Shown piece by piece: positions 27,488-36,714 of a stretch of 64,000 bases of DNA. The stretch covers positions 62,001 to 126,000 of the forward strand of contig NZ_JAAZTU010000001.1 of NCBI RefSeq assembly GCF_012395185.1, read 5' to 3'. Position 1 is the stretch's first letter; every line of letters starts with the position of its first letter. The stretch comes from Vibrio aestuarianus. GTDB taxonomy: Bacteria; Pseudomonadota; Gammaproteobacteria; Enterobacterales; Vibrionaceae. The notes beneath the pieces were generated by a model. The model worked only from the letters and a program-made list of their open reading frames with translations. It did not search any database and was not told the origin of the DNA. The position numbers and the translations under genes are program-made.

Positions 27488-28573
27488 TTAGTTGTTGTCT
27501 TGCTGGTTTAGAAACTCTTTAAATTCTTCTTCATAAATGTTGAACAGCACCATGGTAATGGCAAAAATCAATGGACCATAAATTAAGCCAATCAAACCAA
27601 ATAGTTGAATACCACCTAGTAATGAAAAGAAAATCAGTAAAGTGTTCATACCTGAGCTGCCTTGCATTAATAGTGGGCGAAGTAGGTTATCGATAGAGCC
27701 GACAATTGCAATGCTCCAAACCGCAAGGAAAATGGCCCAAGTTGTATCGCCTATCAAAAATAAATAAGCGGTGGCTGGAATCCAAATTAATGCTGTACCA
27801 ACGACTGGAATGAACGAGGCAAAGCCCATCATGGTTCCCCAGAATAGGCCAGGGAAACCTGCAAGCCACATTCCCAAACCACCAGCAAACCCTTGTGCTA
27901 TTGCTGTCAAAAATGACCCCATTACTGCTGATTTAGAGACTTGCTCAATTTCAGATAGTAGCTTGTCTTCTTGGGTGCGTGAAAATGGCAGTATGTGCCT
28001 AATGGCATTGATGATTTTGTCGTGATCGCGTAATAAAAAGAACAACACGAACAGCATCAAAAAGAAATCCATCAAAAAGTTGGTGGCATCGCCAAGGATT
28101 CTTGCACTAATACTGACCAGATTCGAGCCAAATGAAGTGGCAAATTGTCCTACTCTTTGTGCGATCTGTTGTGGCTGTATTTCATCAAAAGGTAAGTATT
28201 GGTTAGCGATCGATAACCCTTTAACCACCCAAGGATGAGCAAAAACGGTTTGGATGCCGCCATGAGTCACCCATTGATACATATTTTGAGAAAATAAAGA
28301 GCCTTGTTGGACGATCGCCGCGAAAACAAATAGCAATGGAATCACAATAATAAAAGTTAAGATCACGCAGGAAATGAGCGAAACAGTATTTTTATGTTTC
28401 GGCATTTTGCGTTCAAGCCATTCGTGAATAGGGAACATCAGTAACGAAATAATAAAGGCCATCACAATGGAGTTAATATAAGGCTCGACTAGTAAATAGC
28501 ACGCTATTGCAGAAGCCAGTAGTGCAAACACCAACACCCAATGACTAGAGGTTATTTTTATTTTTTCAGGCAC
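27488..28573 (-). CDS. perM: PerM / AI-2E family transporter
   Basis: A 361-residue inner membrane protein with about 8 transmembrane helices in the AI-2E transporter (PerM/TqsA) fold. Tandem N-terminal helices (VLVFALLASAIACYLLVEPY; IVMAFIISLLMFPIHEWLE) are followed by an amphipathic middle and the conserved C-terminal block GSSGMNTLLIFFSLLGGIQLFGLIGLIYGPL, split here by helices. Substrates of PerM proteins are poorly defined; despite the family name, AI-2 transport should not be assumed. The start is a GTG (28573-28571) with only a weak GAGAA ahead of it, so the exact N-terminus is less certain. It is divergent from a 39-residue microprotein gene. Confidence 0.85.
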   Translation of the reverse strand: MPEKIKITSSHWVLVFALLASAIACYLLVEPYINSIVMAFIISLLMFPIHEWLERKMPKHKNTVSLISCVILTFIIVIPLLFVFAAIVQQGSLFSQNMYQWVTHGGIQTVFAHPWVVKGLSIANQYLPFDEIQPQQIAQRVGQFATSFGSNLVSISARILGDATNFLMDFFLMLFVLFFLLRDHDKIINAIRHILPFSRTQEDKLLSEIEQVSKSAVMGSFLTAIAQGFAGGLGMWLAGFPGLFWGTMMGFASFIPVVGTALIWIPATAYLFLIGDTTWAIFLAVWSIAIVGSIDNLLRPLLMQGSSGMNTLLIFFSLLGGIQLFGLIGLIYGPLIFAITMVLFNIYEEEFKEFLNQQDNN

Positions 28574-28649
28574 GTTTTATTCTCACAAAATAAGGTATTG
28601 GTTTTATAATGGCTGCAAATCAGCGCGTTATCAATGAGGAACTGTGGAT

Positions 28650-28769
28650 ATGGGGTGTTGCAACAATGAAAAAGAGTGCAGTGGAAAGTCACATCAGCGG
28701 CGCAAAGTGCCTTGGTTTGCCCTCACTTTGCTCGTACTTGGTGTGCTAGTTGTACTAAATTGGCAATAA
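28650..28769 (+). CDS. Putative 39-residue membrane microprotein
   Basis: Frame 28650-28769 encodes 39 residues: a polar Cys-rich head (MGCCNNEKECSGKSHQRRKV) followed by a hydrophobic helix (PWFALTLLVLGVLVVLNWQ), predicted as a single-pass membrane protein with the positive RRK stretch cytoplasmic. GAGGA lies 9 bases before ATG. The stop codon is followed at once by a hairpin terminator, which makes this look like a complete monocistronic unit. I do not recognise the family. It is divergent from perM and convergent with hemL. The main alternative is chance coding in an intergenic region. Confidence 0.55.
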   Translation: MGCCNNEKECSGKSHQRRKVPWFALTLLVLGVLVVLNWQ

Positions 28770-28794
28770 AAAAGGCTGCGTGTGCAGCCTTTAT
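28770..28794. terminator. Bidirectional terminator (hemL / microprotein)
   Basis: AAAGGCTGC / GCAGCCTTT (28771-28779 with 28784-28792) with loop GTGT. A six-base T-run lies on the minus strand side (hemL) and a short T-run on the plus side. Confidence 0.85.
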
Positions 28795-28833
28795 GGTACG
28801 TGTTCCTAACGATAGGGACACAAAAGATAGTGT

Positions 28834-30126
28834 TTAAGCTTCAGATGCAATAATCGCTAAGCTGCGATCAGCCGCTTCTAGTGTTGCTTCAATCTCTTTG
28901 GTGCCATGAGCTAATGAAGTAAAGCTCGCTTCAAAAGCAGAAGGCGCTAGGTATACACCGTGCTCAAGCATTAAATGGAAGAAGCGTTTAAAGCGTTCAA
29001 CATCGCACTTTGTTACTTCTTCATAGCATGTCACACGTTCTTGTTCGGTAAAGAAGAAGCCGAACATGCCACCCACTTGGTTAACCACCATTGGAATACC
29101 GTGTTTGTCTGCTAATTCTTTAAATCCATCAGCTAACTGCTTAGTTTTCGAATTTAGGCGTTTTTCATTGCCTTCTTCTTTCAGTAGCGATAAACATGCA
29201 TAACCAGCTGCCATTGCCACAGGGTTTCCTGATAGCGTCCCCGCTTGGTAAACAGGCCCGGTCGGTGCGATATATTGCATCACTTCTTTACGTCCACCAA
29301 ATGCGCCAACAGGCATGCCACCGCCAATCACTTTACCTAACGTCGTTAAATCAGGTTTTATGTTGTAGTATGCTTGAGCGCCACCTAAAGCAACACGGAA
29401 ACCAGTCATGACTTCATCAAAAATCAGTAGTGCGCCTTCTTGATCACAGATTTCACGCAGCCCTTCATGAAAGCCTTCAACTGGTGGAATACAGTTCATG
29501 TTGCCAGCAACAGGTTCAACGATAATACAGGCAATTTCACCTTTATTCGCGGCAAATAGCTCACGGACTGAATTTAAATCATTAAACGTTGCGGTTAAGG
29601 TATGTTTAGCAAAGTCAGCCGGAACACCTGGAGAGCTTGGTTGACCCAAAGTTAGTGCGCCAGAACCAGCTTTCACCAGCAAGCTATCAGCGTGGCCATG
29701 GTAGCAGCCTTCGAATTTCATGATTTTATCGCGGCCAGTATATCCACGAGCTAAACGAATCGCGCTCATAGTAGCTTCAGTACCTGAACTAACCATGCGC
29801 AGTTGTTCCATCGATGGCACCAGTTCAGAGACCAGTTCTGCCATATCAATTTCCATTTCAGTGGGTGCACCGAAGCTTAGGCCGCGCTGCGCTGCGCTGA
29901 TCACTGCTTCACGGATAACCACGTGGTTATGACCTAAAATCATTGGCCCCCAAGAACCAACGTAATCGATATAGGCTTTGCCATCGGCATCAAAAATTAA
30001 AGGGCCATCTGCGCGGTCGATAAAAATCGGCGAGCCGCCAACACCATTAAAAGCACGGACTGGAGAATTAACACCGCCAGGAATAGATCGTTGTGCTTTT
30101 TGGTAAAGCTCTGCTGATTTGGTCAT
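28834..30126 (-). CDS. hemL: Glutamate-1-semialdehyde 2,1-aminomutase
   Basis: A 430-residue PLP enzyme of the C5 heme pathway, converting glutamate-1-semialdehyde to 5-aminolevulinate in the cytosol. The start [20 protein letters not shown] (ATG 30126) is preceded by AGAGGA and gives the normal family length; an upstream in-frame start exists but would add 33 residues with no family support. The PLP lysine lies in [27 protein letters not shown] and [15 protein letters not shown] are the other cofactor and substrate blocks. It is monocistronic with a terminator at 28770-28794. Confidence 0.95.
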   Translation of the reverse strand: MTKSAELYQKAQRSIPGGVNSPVRAFNGVGGSPIFIDRADGPLIFDADGKAYIDYVGSWGPMILGHNHVVIREAVISAAQRGLSFGAPTEMEIDMAELVSELVPSMEQLRMVSSGTEATMSAIRLARGYTGRDKIMKFEGCYHGHADSLLVKAGSGALTLGQPSSPGVPADFAKHTLTATFNDLNSVRELFAANKGEIACIIVEPVAGNMNCIPPVEGFHEGLREICDQEGALLIFDEVMTGFRVALGGAQAYYNIKPDLTTLGKVIGGGMPVGAFGGRKEVMQYIAPTGPVYQAGTLSGNPVAMAAGYACLSLLKEEGNEKRLNSKTKQLADGFKELADKHGIPMVVNQVGGMFGFFFTEQERVTCYEEVTKCDVERFKRFFHLMLEHGVYLAPSAFEASFTSLAHGTKEIEATLEAADRSLAIIASEA

Positions 30127-30404
30127 GGATTTATCCTCTTTTGCTCGTTCGGACCAGTTGCGGGGCATTGTATACCCAAATGGGCCAAAGACACTTTTTT
30201 TCACTGATTTTCTGAGCGCTTTCACAGCCAGCGGTGTTAAACATGGTGTACAACCGGTGATACAACCACTAGTTTGCTGTTCACTCTCTGTAAAATCAGA
30301 GTTTAAGTTAAGTGATGGTGAATACTTGAACGAATAGGTCAGGTATTGGATAATCGACTCATTATTAAAAAAGAGTCACCTTTGCAGGTATGAATTGATC
30401 ATAA

Positions 30405-30530
30405 TATACCCAAACAACTTGCAGTTGCAGTAGGCTGCTGGTGAGCTAACCCTCATGAGCATAGATAAACGATGTGATGGGGTGAGCGAACGTAGCCAAT
30501 TCCGCTGTAGTTTCAAGTTGGAAAGGTATA
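30405..30530. repeat. ERIC element (full length)
   Basis: 126 bases from TATACCCAAACAACTTGCAG to TTTCAAGTTGGAAAGGTATA, with the core GGGGTGAGCGAACG and CCCTCATGAGC. It is in the opposite orientation to the copy at 60847-60974. It ends 37 bases before the erpA start. The rest of the hemL-erpA gap (30127-30404) holds the hemL promoter region; I see no other supported element. Confidence 0.88.
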
Positions 30531-30567
30531 AACCTGACGGGTATTTACACGAGTGAGAGAGGTCATC

Positions 30568-30909
30568 GTGAGTGAAGTAAACGTACCATTGTCGTTTTCT
30601 GATACAGCTGCAAAACGCGTTCAAATGTTAATTGCTGAAGAAGAAAACCCTGCATTAAAGCTGCGTGTATACATTACAGGTGGTGGTTGTAGCGGTTTCC
30701 AGTATGGTTTTACCTTTGATGAAAATGTCAACGAAGGTGATACCACTATTGTTAATAGCGGTGTAACCCTAGTGGTTGACCCTATGAGCTTACAATATCT
30801 CATTGGCGGTGTTGTTGATTATACCGAAGGGTTGGAAGGTTCACGTTTTTTTGTGAATAACCCTAATGCCACAACAACATGCGGTTGTGGTGCATCATTT
30901 AGCGTATAA
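30568..30909 (+). CDS. erpA: Iron-sulfur cluster insertion protein ErpA
   Basis: A 113-residue A-type carrier that delivers Fe-S clusters to apoproteins such as IspG/IspH. The three ligand cysteines are visible: [11 protein letters not shown] and, at the C-terminus, [12 protein letters not shown] chose GTG 30568 ([11 protein letters not shown] follows), because GAGAGAGG lies just upstream and the family starts here; an in-frame GTG at 30553 would add five residues (MREVI). An ERIC element ends 37 bases upstream and may be in the leader. An IscR site was looked for and not found convincingly. Confidence 0.93.
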   Translation: MSEVNVPLSFSDTAAKRVQMLIAEEENPALKLRVYITGGGCSGFQYGFTFDENVNEGDTTIVNSGVTLVVDPMSLQYLIGGVVDYTEGLEGSRFFVNNPNATTTCGCGASFSV

Positions 30910-30946
30910 ATGATGCATATTTAGCTAGACAAATAAACTAGTTAAC

Positions 30947-30980
30947 AAGCCCTACGTATGAGGATGTTTCGTAGGGCTTT
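30947..30980 (+). terminator. Terminator after erpA
   Basis: The 10-bp stem AAGCCCTACG / CGTAGGGCTT (30947-30956 with 30970-30979) has a short T-run, so termination may be partial before the RND operon. Confidence 0.65.
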
Positions 30981-31014
30981 GCCGTTCAGGCAATAACATA
31001 ATAAGGGATTATCT

Positions 31015-32121
31015 ATGCCAGATACTCAGGCGAGCAACCGACAGTTTGGTGGCTTTTTTACGCAAAGACCATGGCTTATTTCTACTTTTTTCATCCTGCT
31101 TCTTGCTCTTTGGCTAGGACTTGGTTCATTGAAAGCCGAAGAACCTCGCCAGAAATCCGTCACAACAATTCCCTTAGCTAAAGTTGTTTACCAATCATTT
31201 CAAGCACAACAAACCGATAAACGCATTGATTTATACGGTCGAACGGCACCGGATCGCGTAGCAACGATTGGCGCTGAAATTGCGGGGAAAATTACTCAAT
31301 TAACAGCTACTAAAGGTCAATCAATCACCAAAGGGCAACCAATCGTTACCATTGATAAAGGTGATTTAGCCGCACAACTAGACAGCGCTAAAGCGCTTTT
31401 ACAAGTGAAGCAAAAAGAGTTTAAAGCCGCGCAGTCATTGAAAAATCGAGGTTTGCAAGGTGAGGTGGCGTTTGCTACCGCGCAGGCAGCTTTAGCCGAT
31501 GCCAAGGCGATGGAAAGCCGTGCAAAATTAGCGTTGCGTAATACCTCGGTGGTTGCTCCTTTTGACGGTATTGTTGAAAACCTTTTGGTAGAAAAGGGTG
31601 ACTTTGTTGGTATCGGTGATCCGATAGCGACGTTTATTGATTTAAGTAAATTAGTCATCGAAGCGGATGTGAGCGAGAGACATATCCAGAAAATAAAACA
31701 AGATCAGCTCGCCACAATTCGTTTTATTGATGATTCAACGGTAGAAGGTCGGGTGAGGTATATTTCACGGGTTTCTTCACCGACCACCAATACTTTTGCT
31801 ATTGAAGTTGAACTGGCTAACCCAAATCAGGCCATTCCAGCCGGCGTTAGCGCAGAGGTAGAGCTCAGTCTAGAAACACAACTTGCCGTAAAAGTCACAC
31901 CTGCGATGCTTGCTTTGGATGCTGATGGCAACCTTGGCGTTAAAACCTTAGTTGAAGATCGCGTCCGTTTTATGCCTATCAATCTCGTCAAAGCAGAGCA
32001 AGACGGAGTATGGCTAACTGGGCTTGGTGAGAAGGTTGATATTATCACCGTTGGGCAAGGTTTTGTGCGAGATGGCGATCAAGTGATTGCGGTCAAGCAA
32101 GCAAACGCTGAAGCCCAGTAG
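31015..32121 (+). CDS. RND efflux periplasmic adaptor subunit
   Basis: A 368-residue membrane fusion protein. The N-terminal anchor helix is WLISTFFILLLALWLGLGSL; there is no lipobox. The lipoyl half-motifs GAEIAGKITQLTATKGQ and VVAPFDGIVENLLVEKGD flank an alpha-hairpin of about 60 residues (about 110-180). A beta-barrel and membrane-proximal domain follow. It bridges the RND pump to an outer membrane TolC-type channel, which is not encoded here. By position it corresponds to one of the V. cholerae RND operons (I recall VexLM, but am not certain). AAGGG precedes the start and the pump gene follows after 8 bases. Confidence 0.88.
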   Translation: MPDTQASNRQFGGFFTQRPWLISTFFILLLALWLGLGSLKAEEPRQKSVTTIPLAKVVYQSFQAQQTDKRIDLYGRTAPDRVATIGAEIAGKITQLTATKGQSITKGQPIVTIDKGDLAAQLDSAKALLQVKQKEFKAAQSLKNRGLQGEVAFATAQAALADAKAMESRAKLALRNTSVVAPFDGIVENLLVEKGDFVGIGDPIATFIDLSKLVIEADVSERHIQKIKQDQLATIRFIDDSTVEGRVRYISRVSSPTTNTFAIEVELANPNQAIPAGVSAEVELSLETQLAVKVTPAMLALDADGNLGVKTLVEDRVRFMPINLVKAEQDGVWLTGLGEKVDIITVGQGFVRDGDQVIAVKQANAEAQ

Positions 32122-32129
32122 GAGGCGCG

Positions 32130-35100
32130 ATGTTTTCCATCATTGATGCGGCGCTATCACGTTCGCGAACCATGCTGTCATTACTGCTGTTGATTTTAAT
32201 TGCGGGGGTTGCAACCTATTTGACCATTCCGAAAGAGTCTAGCCCTGACATCACAATTCCAATCATCTACGTTTCTGTCAGCCATCAAGGCATTTCACCG
32301 AGTGATGCCGAGCGTCTTATCGTACGCCCTTTAGAGCAGGAAATGCGCTCGATTGAGGGAGTAAAAGAGATGACTTCGAATGCTTCTGAAGGACATGCTT
32401 CGGTGGTGTTGGAGTTTAATGTTGGCGTTAATCTAGATAAAGCAATGGCAGATGTTCGAGATGCGGTTAACTTAGCAGAGCCAAAACTACCAGCAGACAG
32501 TGATGAGCCGACGGTCAATGAAGTGACGCTAGCTTCTGAGCAGCCGGTATTGTCGGTGGTGTTGTACGGTACTGTTCCTGAAAGAACAATTGTGCAAATT
32601 GCGCGTCAACTTCGAGATAAATTAGAGAGTTATCGTCAAGTGCTGGAAGTTGATATTGCAGGGGATCGTGACGATATTGTTGAGATCATCGCCGATCCGT
32701 TGTTAATGGAGAGCTACGGTTTAGACCAAGGTGATATCTATAACTTAATTGCGCTCAATAACCGAGTAGTTGCTGCCGGATTTGTAGATACTGGTTATGG
32801 TCGCTTTTCGGTGAAGGTCCCTTCAGTATTTGACTCACTGAAAGATGTATTAGAGCTTCCAGTTAAGGTTGATGGTAAGCAAGTGATCACTTTTGGTGAT
32901 ATTGCTACGGTCCGGCGGGCATTTCGTGACCCAGAAAGTTTTGCGCGTTTAGATGGTAAGTCTGCGGTGGTTTTGGATGTTAAAAAGCGGGCGGGCGAAA
33001 ATATTATTGATACTGTGGAGCTAGTCAAAGCGGTAATGAACGAAGCGCAAAAGCGAGAGGAATGGCCAAGCAACTTACTAGTCAAATACACATGGGATGA
33101 ATCCAAAGATGTGGAGATCATGCTCAATGATCTACAAAACAATATTCTTTCTGCCATTATTTTGGTGGTAATTGTTATTATCGCGATTTTGGGGATGAGA
33201 ACCGCCCTGTTGGTCGGCATTTCGATCCCTGGATCATTTCTAACTGGGTTGTTGGTTCTGTCGCTGTTTGGTTTAACCGTTAACATTATCGTACTGTTTT
33301 CATTGATTATGGCCGTTGGCATGTTGGTTGATGGGGCGATAGTCGTCACGGAATTCGCTGATCGCCGCATGCAAGAAGGTACGCCTCGTAAACAGGCATA
33401 TCGAGACGCAGCAAAACGCATGGCATGGCCGATCACCGCTTCAACCGCTACAACACTGGCTGCGTTTGCACCTTTGCTTTTCTGGCCAGATGTCACCGGT
33501 GAGTTCATGAAGTACTTACCGTTAACTTTGATAGCAACACTGGCTGCTTCTTTGGTGATGGCATTGTTATTCGTGCCGGTACTAGGTGGTTTAATTGGAC
33601 GGCCACAATATGTCTCCACGCAAAATCAGGCTCGAATGCTAGCATTGCATGATGGTGATTTCACACAAGCAACGGGTATAACTAAGCTTTATTACCACAC
33701 CCTTGCCATTGCGATTAAGCATCCACTAAAAATCTTACTCAGTGCTATTTTACTGGCGATTGCGATTGGTTTTACCTATGCCAAGGCAGGGCTAGGTGCC
33801 GAGTTTTTCCCTGAAGTTGATCCGCCCTATTTTAATGTCAAAGTACGATCTTATGGCGACCTTTCTATTCAAGAGAAAGATGTGATCATGCAGGAAATCG
33901 AGCAAGTGATGCTGGGCCATGAGGAGTTTGAAAGCGTTTATACTCGCACTGGTGGCGAAGATGAGATCGGTCAAATTCAAATAACTCCCGTTGATTGGCA
34001 ATACCGGCGCAGTGTAAAAGCGATCATAGAAGAGCTCAAAGTCGCGACGGATCAATTTGCAGGTGTCGAAATTGAGTATAAATTTCCCGATGCTGGGCCA
34101 CCGGTTGAGAATGATCTTGTGATCGAAATGTCGGCTCGCACCCCAGAAAACCTTGAAGCGGCGGCAAAAATGGTCAGACAATGGGCGGATAATAACCCCG
34201 CATTAACCAATATTAGTGACACTTCAAGCAAAGCGGGTATTGACTGGCGTGTTGATATTCGCCGCGATGATGCCTCACGGTTTTCCGCAGACGCCACCTT
34301 GGTCGGCAACACGGTTCAGTTTGTCACTAATGGCTTAAAGATTGGTGATTACTTGCCTGATGATGCGAATGAAGAAGTCGATATCTTGGTTCGTTATCCG
34401 GAAGAGAAGCGAGATATTGGTCGCTTTGATCAATTGCGAGTCAACACGCCAGTTGGTCTGGTGCCGATAACCAACTTTGCTCAGATTAAGCCTGACCATA
34501 AACAAGATACCATCAAGCGTATTGATGGACGGCGCGTTATCGACATTATGGCGGATCTCAATGAAGGCTATAACCTTGCGTTAGAGTTACCGAAAGTGAC
34601 TCAAGCTTTGTCTGAGCTAAACTTACCGAGCGGTGTTGAATTTAAGTTGCGTGGTCAAAATGAAGAGCAGGAGCATTCATCAGCGTTCCTGCAAAATGCA
34701 TTTTTGATTGCCCTAGCTGTTATGGCGCTAATTCTGGTCACCCAATTCAACAGTTTCTATCAAGCGTTCCTCATTTTAAGTGCGGTGCTGTTCTCAACGG
34801 TCGGCGTTTTTGCTGGGTTACTGATCTTCCAAAAACCGTTTGGCATTATTATGTCAGGAATTGGTGTGATCGCGCTGGCTGGCATAGTGGTGAACAACAA
34901 CATAGTTCTGATTGATACCTACAACCAATTGCTACGCCGAGGCTTATCAAAGCAAGATGCAATTTTACGTACAGGTGTGCAGCGTTTAAGGCCGGTAATG
35001 CTGACTACGGTGACAACCATTCTTGGTTTATTACCCATGGTTCTTGAAATGAACATTGACCTGATTAACCAAAAAATTGAGTTTGGTGCGCCAAGTACCC

Positions 35101-35231
35101 AGTGGTGGTCACAGCTTGCGACGGCAGTTGCTGGTGGGTTGACCTTTGCAACGGTGTTAACCTTAGTATTGACGCCTTGTTTACTGATGCTTGGGCGGCA
35201 ACGGGTTGAGACTGACAGTGAAAATAGCTAA
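32130..35231 (+). CDS. RND family efflux transporter, inner membrane pump
   Basis: A 1033-residue RND permease with 12 transmembrane helices in the usual 1+5+1+5 arrangement and two large periplasmic loops. In the AcrB alignment the TM4 Asp-Asp pair is AVGMLVDGAIVV, so the first Asp (residue 401) is kept and the second is Gly402. The TM10 lysine is replaced: AGIVVNNNIVL has Asn922 there. Proton coupling therefore differs from AcrB, and substrates cannot be predicted. The start is strongly set by TAGGAGG. It forms an operon with the adaptor gene and ends at a terminator (35241-35268). Confidence 0.9.
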   Translation: MFSIIDAALSRSRTMLSLLLLILIAGVATYLTIPKESSPDITIPIIYVSVSHQGISPSDAERLIVRPLEQEMRSIEGVKEMTSNASEGHASVVLEFNVGVNLDKAMADVRDAVNLAEPKLPADSDEPTVNEVTLASEQPVLSVVLYGTVPERTIVQIARQLRDKLESYRQVLEVDIAGDRDDIVEIIADPLLMESYGLDQGDIYNLIALNNRVVAAGFVDTGYGRFSVKVPSVFDSLKDVLELPVKVDGKQVITFGDIATVRRAFRDPESFARLDGKSAVVLDVKKRAGENIIDTVELVKAVMNEAQKREEWPSNLLVKYTWDESKDVEIMLNDLQNNILSAIILVVIVIIAILGMRTALLVGISIPGSFLTGLLVLSLFGLTVNIIVLFSLIMAVGMLVDGAIVVTEFADRRMQEGTPRKQAYRDAAKRMAWPITASTATTLAAFAPLLFWPDVTGEFMKYLPLTLIATLAASLVMALLFVPVLGGLIGRPQYVSTQNQARMLALHDGDFTQATGITKLYYHTLAIAIKHPLKILLSAILLAIAIGFTYAKAGLGAEFFPEVDPPYFNVKVRSYGDLSIQEKDVIMQEIEQVMLGHEEFESVYTRTGGEDEIGQIQITPVDWQYRRSVKAIIEELKVATDQFAGVEIEYKFPDAGPPVENDLVIEMSARTPENLEAAAKMVRQWADNNPALTNISDTSSKAGIDWRVDIRRDDASRFSADATLVGNTVQFVTNGLKIGDYLPDDANEEVDILVRYPEEKRDIGRFDQLRVNTPVGLVPITNFAQIKPDHKQDTIKRIDGRRVIDIMADLNEGYNLALELPKVTQALSELNLPSGVEFKLRGQNEEQEHSSAFLQNAFLIALAVMALILVTQFNSFYQAFLILSAVLFSTVGVFAGLLIFQKPFGIIMSGIGVIALAGIVVNNNIVLIDTYNQLLRRGLSKQDAILRTGVQRLRPVMLTTVTTILGLLPMVLEMNIDLINQKIEFGAPSTQWWSQLATAVAGGLTFATVLTLVLTPCLLMLGRQRVETDSENS

Positions 35232-35240
35232 CGTGACAAA

Positions 35241-35268
35241 GATAAAGCCCATAGCATTGGGCTTTATC
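35241..35268. terminator. Bidirectional terminator between the RND operon and the M23 peptidase gene
   Basis: The 11-bp perfect stem GATAAAGCCCA / TGGGCTTTATC has loop TAGCAT and lies between two convergent genes. The flanking T content is modest on both sides. Confidence 0.75.
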
Positions 35269-35292
35269 TTTAGTCATCAAATCAGCAAATTA

Positions 35293-36585
35293 TTATTTGC
35301 TAGCGTACAATAGTTGACTATAGCGTTCTAATTTACCCATACGAATTTGTGCGTTGGCAATGAAGGTCGTTTTCGCTTTGCCCGTTAGTGATTTTGACTG
35401 CGGTAAAGAGACCGTTCTTGGGTTTTTATGCACTCCGTTAACCAGAAATTCATAGTGCAAGTGCGGGCCCGTAACTCGCCCTGTACCACCTAAAGTACCA
35501 ATGGTTTGTCCTTGCTTAACACGCTGACCGGTTTTGACCATGCGGCGTTGTAAGTGCAAATATTTGGTTATGTAGGTATTGCTATGGCGGATAAATACGT
35601 AATTACCATTAAATTGGTTATAGCTCGATTTCTCGACAACGCCATCACCGGCGGCCCAAATTGGCGTGCCAACAGGAGCGGCGTAATCAGTACCACGGTG
35701 GGCGGTTACTTTTCCTGTCACTGGGTGGCGGCGCGTTGGGTTGAAGTTTGAAGACACACGACGAAAATCGATAGGCGAGCGTAAGAAGGCTTTTTTCATC
35801 GCACGACCATTTTCATCGTAGTAATTGCCCGTGCTGTCATCAAGAATGGCGGTGAACTGCGTACCTTGGTTGGTAAAGGTGGCGGCAATAATATTTCCTC
35901 GACCAATGATTTCACCCTCAACCACTTTTTCTTGATAAAGCAATTTGAACTGGTCACCTTCACGAATATCAAGAGCAAAATCGATGTCCCAGCCAAATAT
36001 CCCCGCTAATTCCATAATTTGGTTAGCTGTCAGGCCCGCGGATATAGCAGCATTCCAGAAATTAGAGGTAATGCTCGCTTCAGCATAATTGTATTGGTAC
36101 ATCACCTCTTTTTTATCAAATTCAGAGGTGAAATTGTTCCCAGACTTGGTAATGCGGAAACTTTCAAAAGCATTAATTTTTCGTTTGAGTTGAATTAGCT
36201 CATTATTTTCATCAAACCCGAACTGCAGCTCATCACCAGGGTTTAAGCGTGATAATTGGTGGTTAATATCATCATTAGTCGATGTGAGTTGATAAAGTAA
36301 ACGCGAAGATAGCCCAATACGTTGAAATAGTACGGCGGTACTTTCGCCTGGGCGAACCTGATACTTTTCCCAACGCAATACCGCTGATGGAGCGATGGAG
36401 ACGCCGGGGGAGAGTGCTTCAGCGTTTATTGTCAGTGGATAATGCCGACCAATTTCCAAGCGTTCTTGATCTCTCGATAGGTCTTTTGGAGCGGGCAGAA
36501 AAAACAGAGCAAATACAATGATGGCACTGAGAAAAGCGATAAGGGCTCTGTGTATCCAAGGAAGACGAGCAAAAATAGACAGCAT
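35293..36585 (-). CDS. M23 family peptidoglycan endopeptidase (LysM-like + LytM)
   Basis: A 430-residue membrane-anchored zinc peptidase. N-terminal helix IALIAFLSAIIVFALFFLPA-like segment (about 15-33), then an OapA/LysM-like domain (YQVRPGESTAVLFQRIG, about residues 72-140), then a LytM/M23 catalytic domain. The zinc motifs are intact: HRGTDYA (HxxxD) and HLHYEF (HxH), so it should be active. Relatives (MepM/YebA, Shy proteins of vibrios) cut the DD-crosslinks during wall expansion. It is divergent from tyrS. I leave the symbol blank because several Shy paralogues exist. Confidence 0.88.
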   Translation of the reverse strand: MLSIFARLPWIHRALIAFLSAIIVFALFFLPAPKDLSRDQERLEIGRHYPLTINAEALSPGVSIAPSAVLRWEKYQVRPGESTAVLFQRIGLSSRLLYQLTSTNDDINHQLSRLNPGDELQFGFDENNELIQLKRKINAFESFRITKSGNNFTSEFDKKEVMYQYNYAEASITSNFWNAAISAGLTANQIMELAGIFGWDIDFALDIREGDQFKLLYQEKVVEGEIIGRGNIIAATFTNQGTQFTAILDDSTGNYYDENGRAMKKAFLRSPIDFRRVSSNFNPTRRHPVTGKVTAHRGTDYAAPVGTPIWAAGDGVVEKSSYNQFNGNYVFIRHSNTYITKYLHLQRRMVKTGQRVKQGQTIGTLGGTGRVTGPHLHYEFLVNGVHKNPRTVSLPQSKSLTGKAKTTFIANAQIRMGKLERYSQLLYASK

Positions 36586-36714
36586 ATTCAGGTTCGTTTA
36601 GTAAATTATAAAAAAATTGGTCAGTTCGTTAGTCTAACTGGTTTCAAAAAGCATCGCTATTCAAGTAAGATGTTCAACTATTAAATTTTGCCAAATCTGT
36701 AGGAGTGAACAAGA

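Noticed and set aside
30340..30385. IscR-like half site ATAATCGACT with a facing AGTC near erpA
   Set aside because: Spacing between GACT and AGTC is 14 bases instead of 5, so it does not fit the type 1 IscR site.
30376..30624. 82-codon minus-strand frame between hemL and erpA
   Set aside because: It runs through the ERIC element and into erpA on the other strand; no ribosome site and no recognisable protein.
32795..33619. 274-codon minus-strand frame inside the RND pump gene
   Set aside because: Antisense shadow of a well-supported RND protein; composition is not that of a folded protein.
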